Below, one piece after another: positions 7,188-8,280 of a stretch of DNA of 8,280 nt (position 1 is the first letter of the stretch; each line of letters opens with the position of its first letter). The translations under genes and the position numbers were made by a program. The notes beneath the pieces are model-generated. The model was given only the letters and a program-made list of their open reading frames with translations. It had not been told where the DNA came from and ran no database searches. The stretch comes from Verrucomicrobiota bacterium (lineage in GTDB: Bacteria; Verrucomicrobiota; Verrucomicrobiia; Verrucomicrobiales; Akkermansiaceae), in contig JAPLUJ010000490.1 of the NCBI GenBank assembly GCA_026397695.1, positions 10,819-19,098 of the forward strand. The letters run 5' to 3'.

Positions 7188-7207
7188 CAGTCTCCACCAG
7201 TCTCGAC
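7188..7207. repeat. Tandem 10-base direct repeat upstream of argG
   Basis: CAGTCTCCAC (7188-7197) is followed directly by CAGTCTCGAC (7198-7207), nine of ten bases identical. The period is about one helical turn, which would place two recognition half-sites on the same face of the DNA. The pair ends 50 bases before the argG start. It does not resemble the AT-rich ARG box of ArgR. Confidence 0.6.
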
Positions 7208-7257
7208 TCTCTTCCCGCTTGCCCGGGCGGGCGCTTAGTGCTTGGCTGCGTGCCGAC

Positions 7258-8280
<1,023 letters not shown>

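Larger units (their letters stand above)
6859..7257. other. 399-base divergent intergenic region between guaB and argG
   Basis: No convincing gene is seen here. It must hold the leaders and probably the promoters of both guaB (minus) and argG (plus), but no good -35/-10 pair was found on either strand. TTGCCA at 6989-6994 matches the -35 consensus at five of six positions but has no usable -10. The AT-rich stretch at 7150-7160 (ATTATTTATCT) is the best -10-like sequence for argG. Visible structure consists of a 9-bp hairpin at 7080-7101, a 5-bp stem at 7161-7165/7175-7179 with a nine-base loop, a GC-rich stem at 7214-7218/7227-7231 in the argG leader, and a tandem 10-base repeat at 7188-7207. 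The word TGACACCC occurs at 7088 and 7160. The guaB leader has a G-rich run on the minus strand at about 6876-6888. No match to a known riboswitch was recognised. Confidence 0.6.

Overview
The window is a gene-dense bacterial chromosome segment. Coding regions run near 59% GC where hand-counted. Six core genes lie on the minus strand and one on the plus strand, and a two-gene accessory cassette is lodged among them. The suf gene order, a short Fur-family protein lacking the usual CxxC zinc site, the style of the SufC, GuaA and GuaB proteins and the absence of Shine-Dalgarno motifs suggest a Verrucomicrobiota-like organism. That placement is an inference from protein character; no rRNA or marker search could be made.

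Layout, read along the minus strand from right to left. guaB (IMP dehydrogenase) and guaA (GMP synthase) form a tightly coupled pair (stop and start share one base, TAATG) covering both steps from IMP to GMP. A 158-base spacer follows, then a Fur/PerR-family regulator, sufC, sufB, a two-gene insert and the start of sufD, which runs off the left edge. SufB, SufC and SufD form the SUF scaffold that builds Fe-S clusters, and a Fur-type regulator at the head of the cluster would be a sensible iron or redox sensor for it. argG (argininosuccinate synthase) is divergent from guaB, starts at 7258 on the plus strand and runs off the right edge.

The most unusual region is 414-1017. A small charged protein and a Pol-beta-superfamily nucleotidyltransferase overlap by 59 bases and sit between sufB and sufD on the operon strand. 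GC there is about 49%, roughly ten points below sufB. This resembles a toxin-antitoxin-like or accessory cassette inserted in register into an essential operon.

Two spacers of the suf cluster (before sufC and before sufB) each carry three tandem copies of a 7-base unit, with different unit sequences. The roughly 400-base guaB/argG intergenic region holds a strong hairpin, two weaker ones and a tandem 10-base repeat, but no promoter could be assigned with confidence. No tRNA, rRNA, CRISPR array, insertion sequence or recognisable riboswitch was seen.
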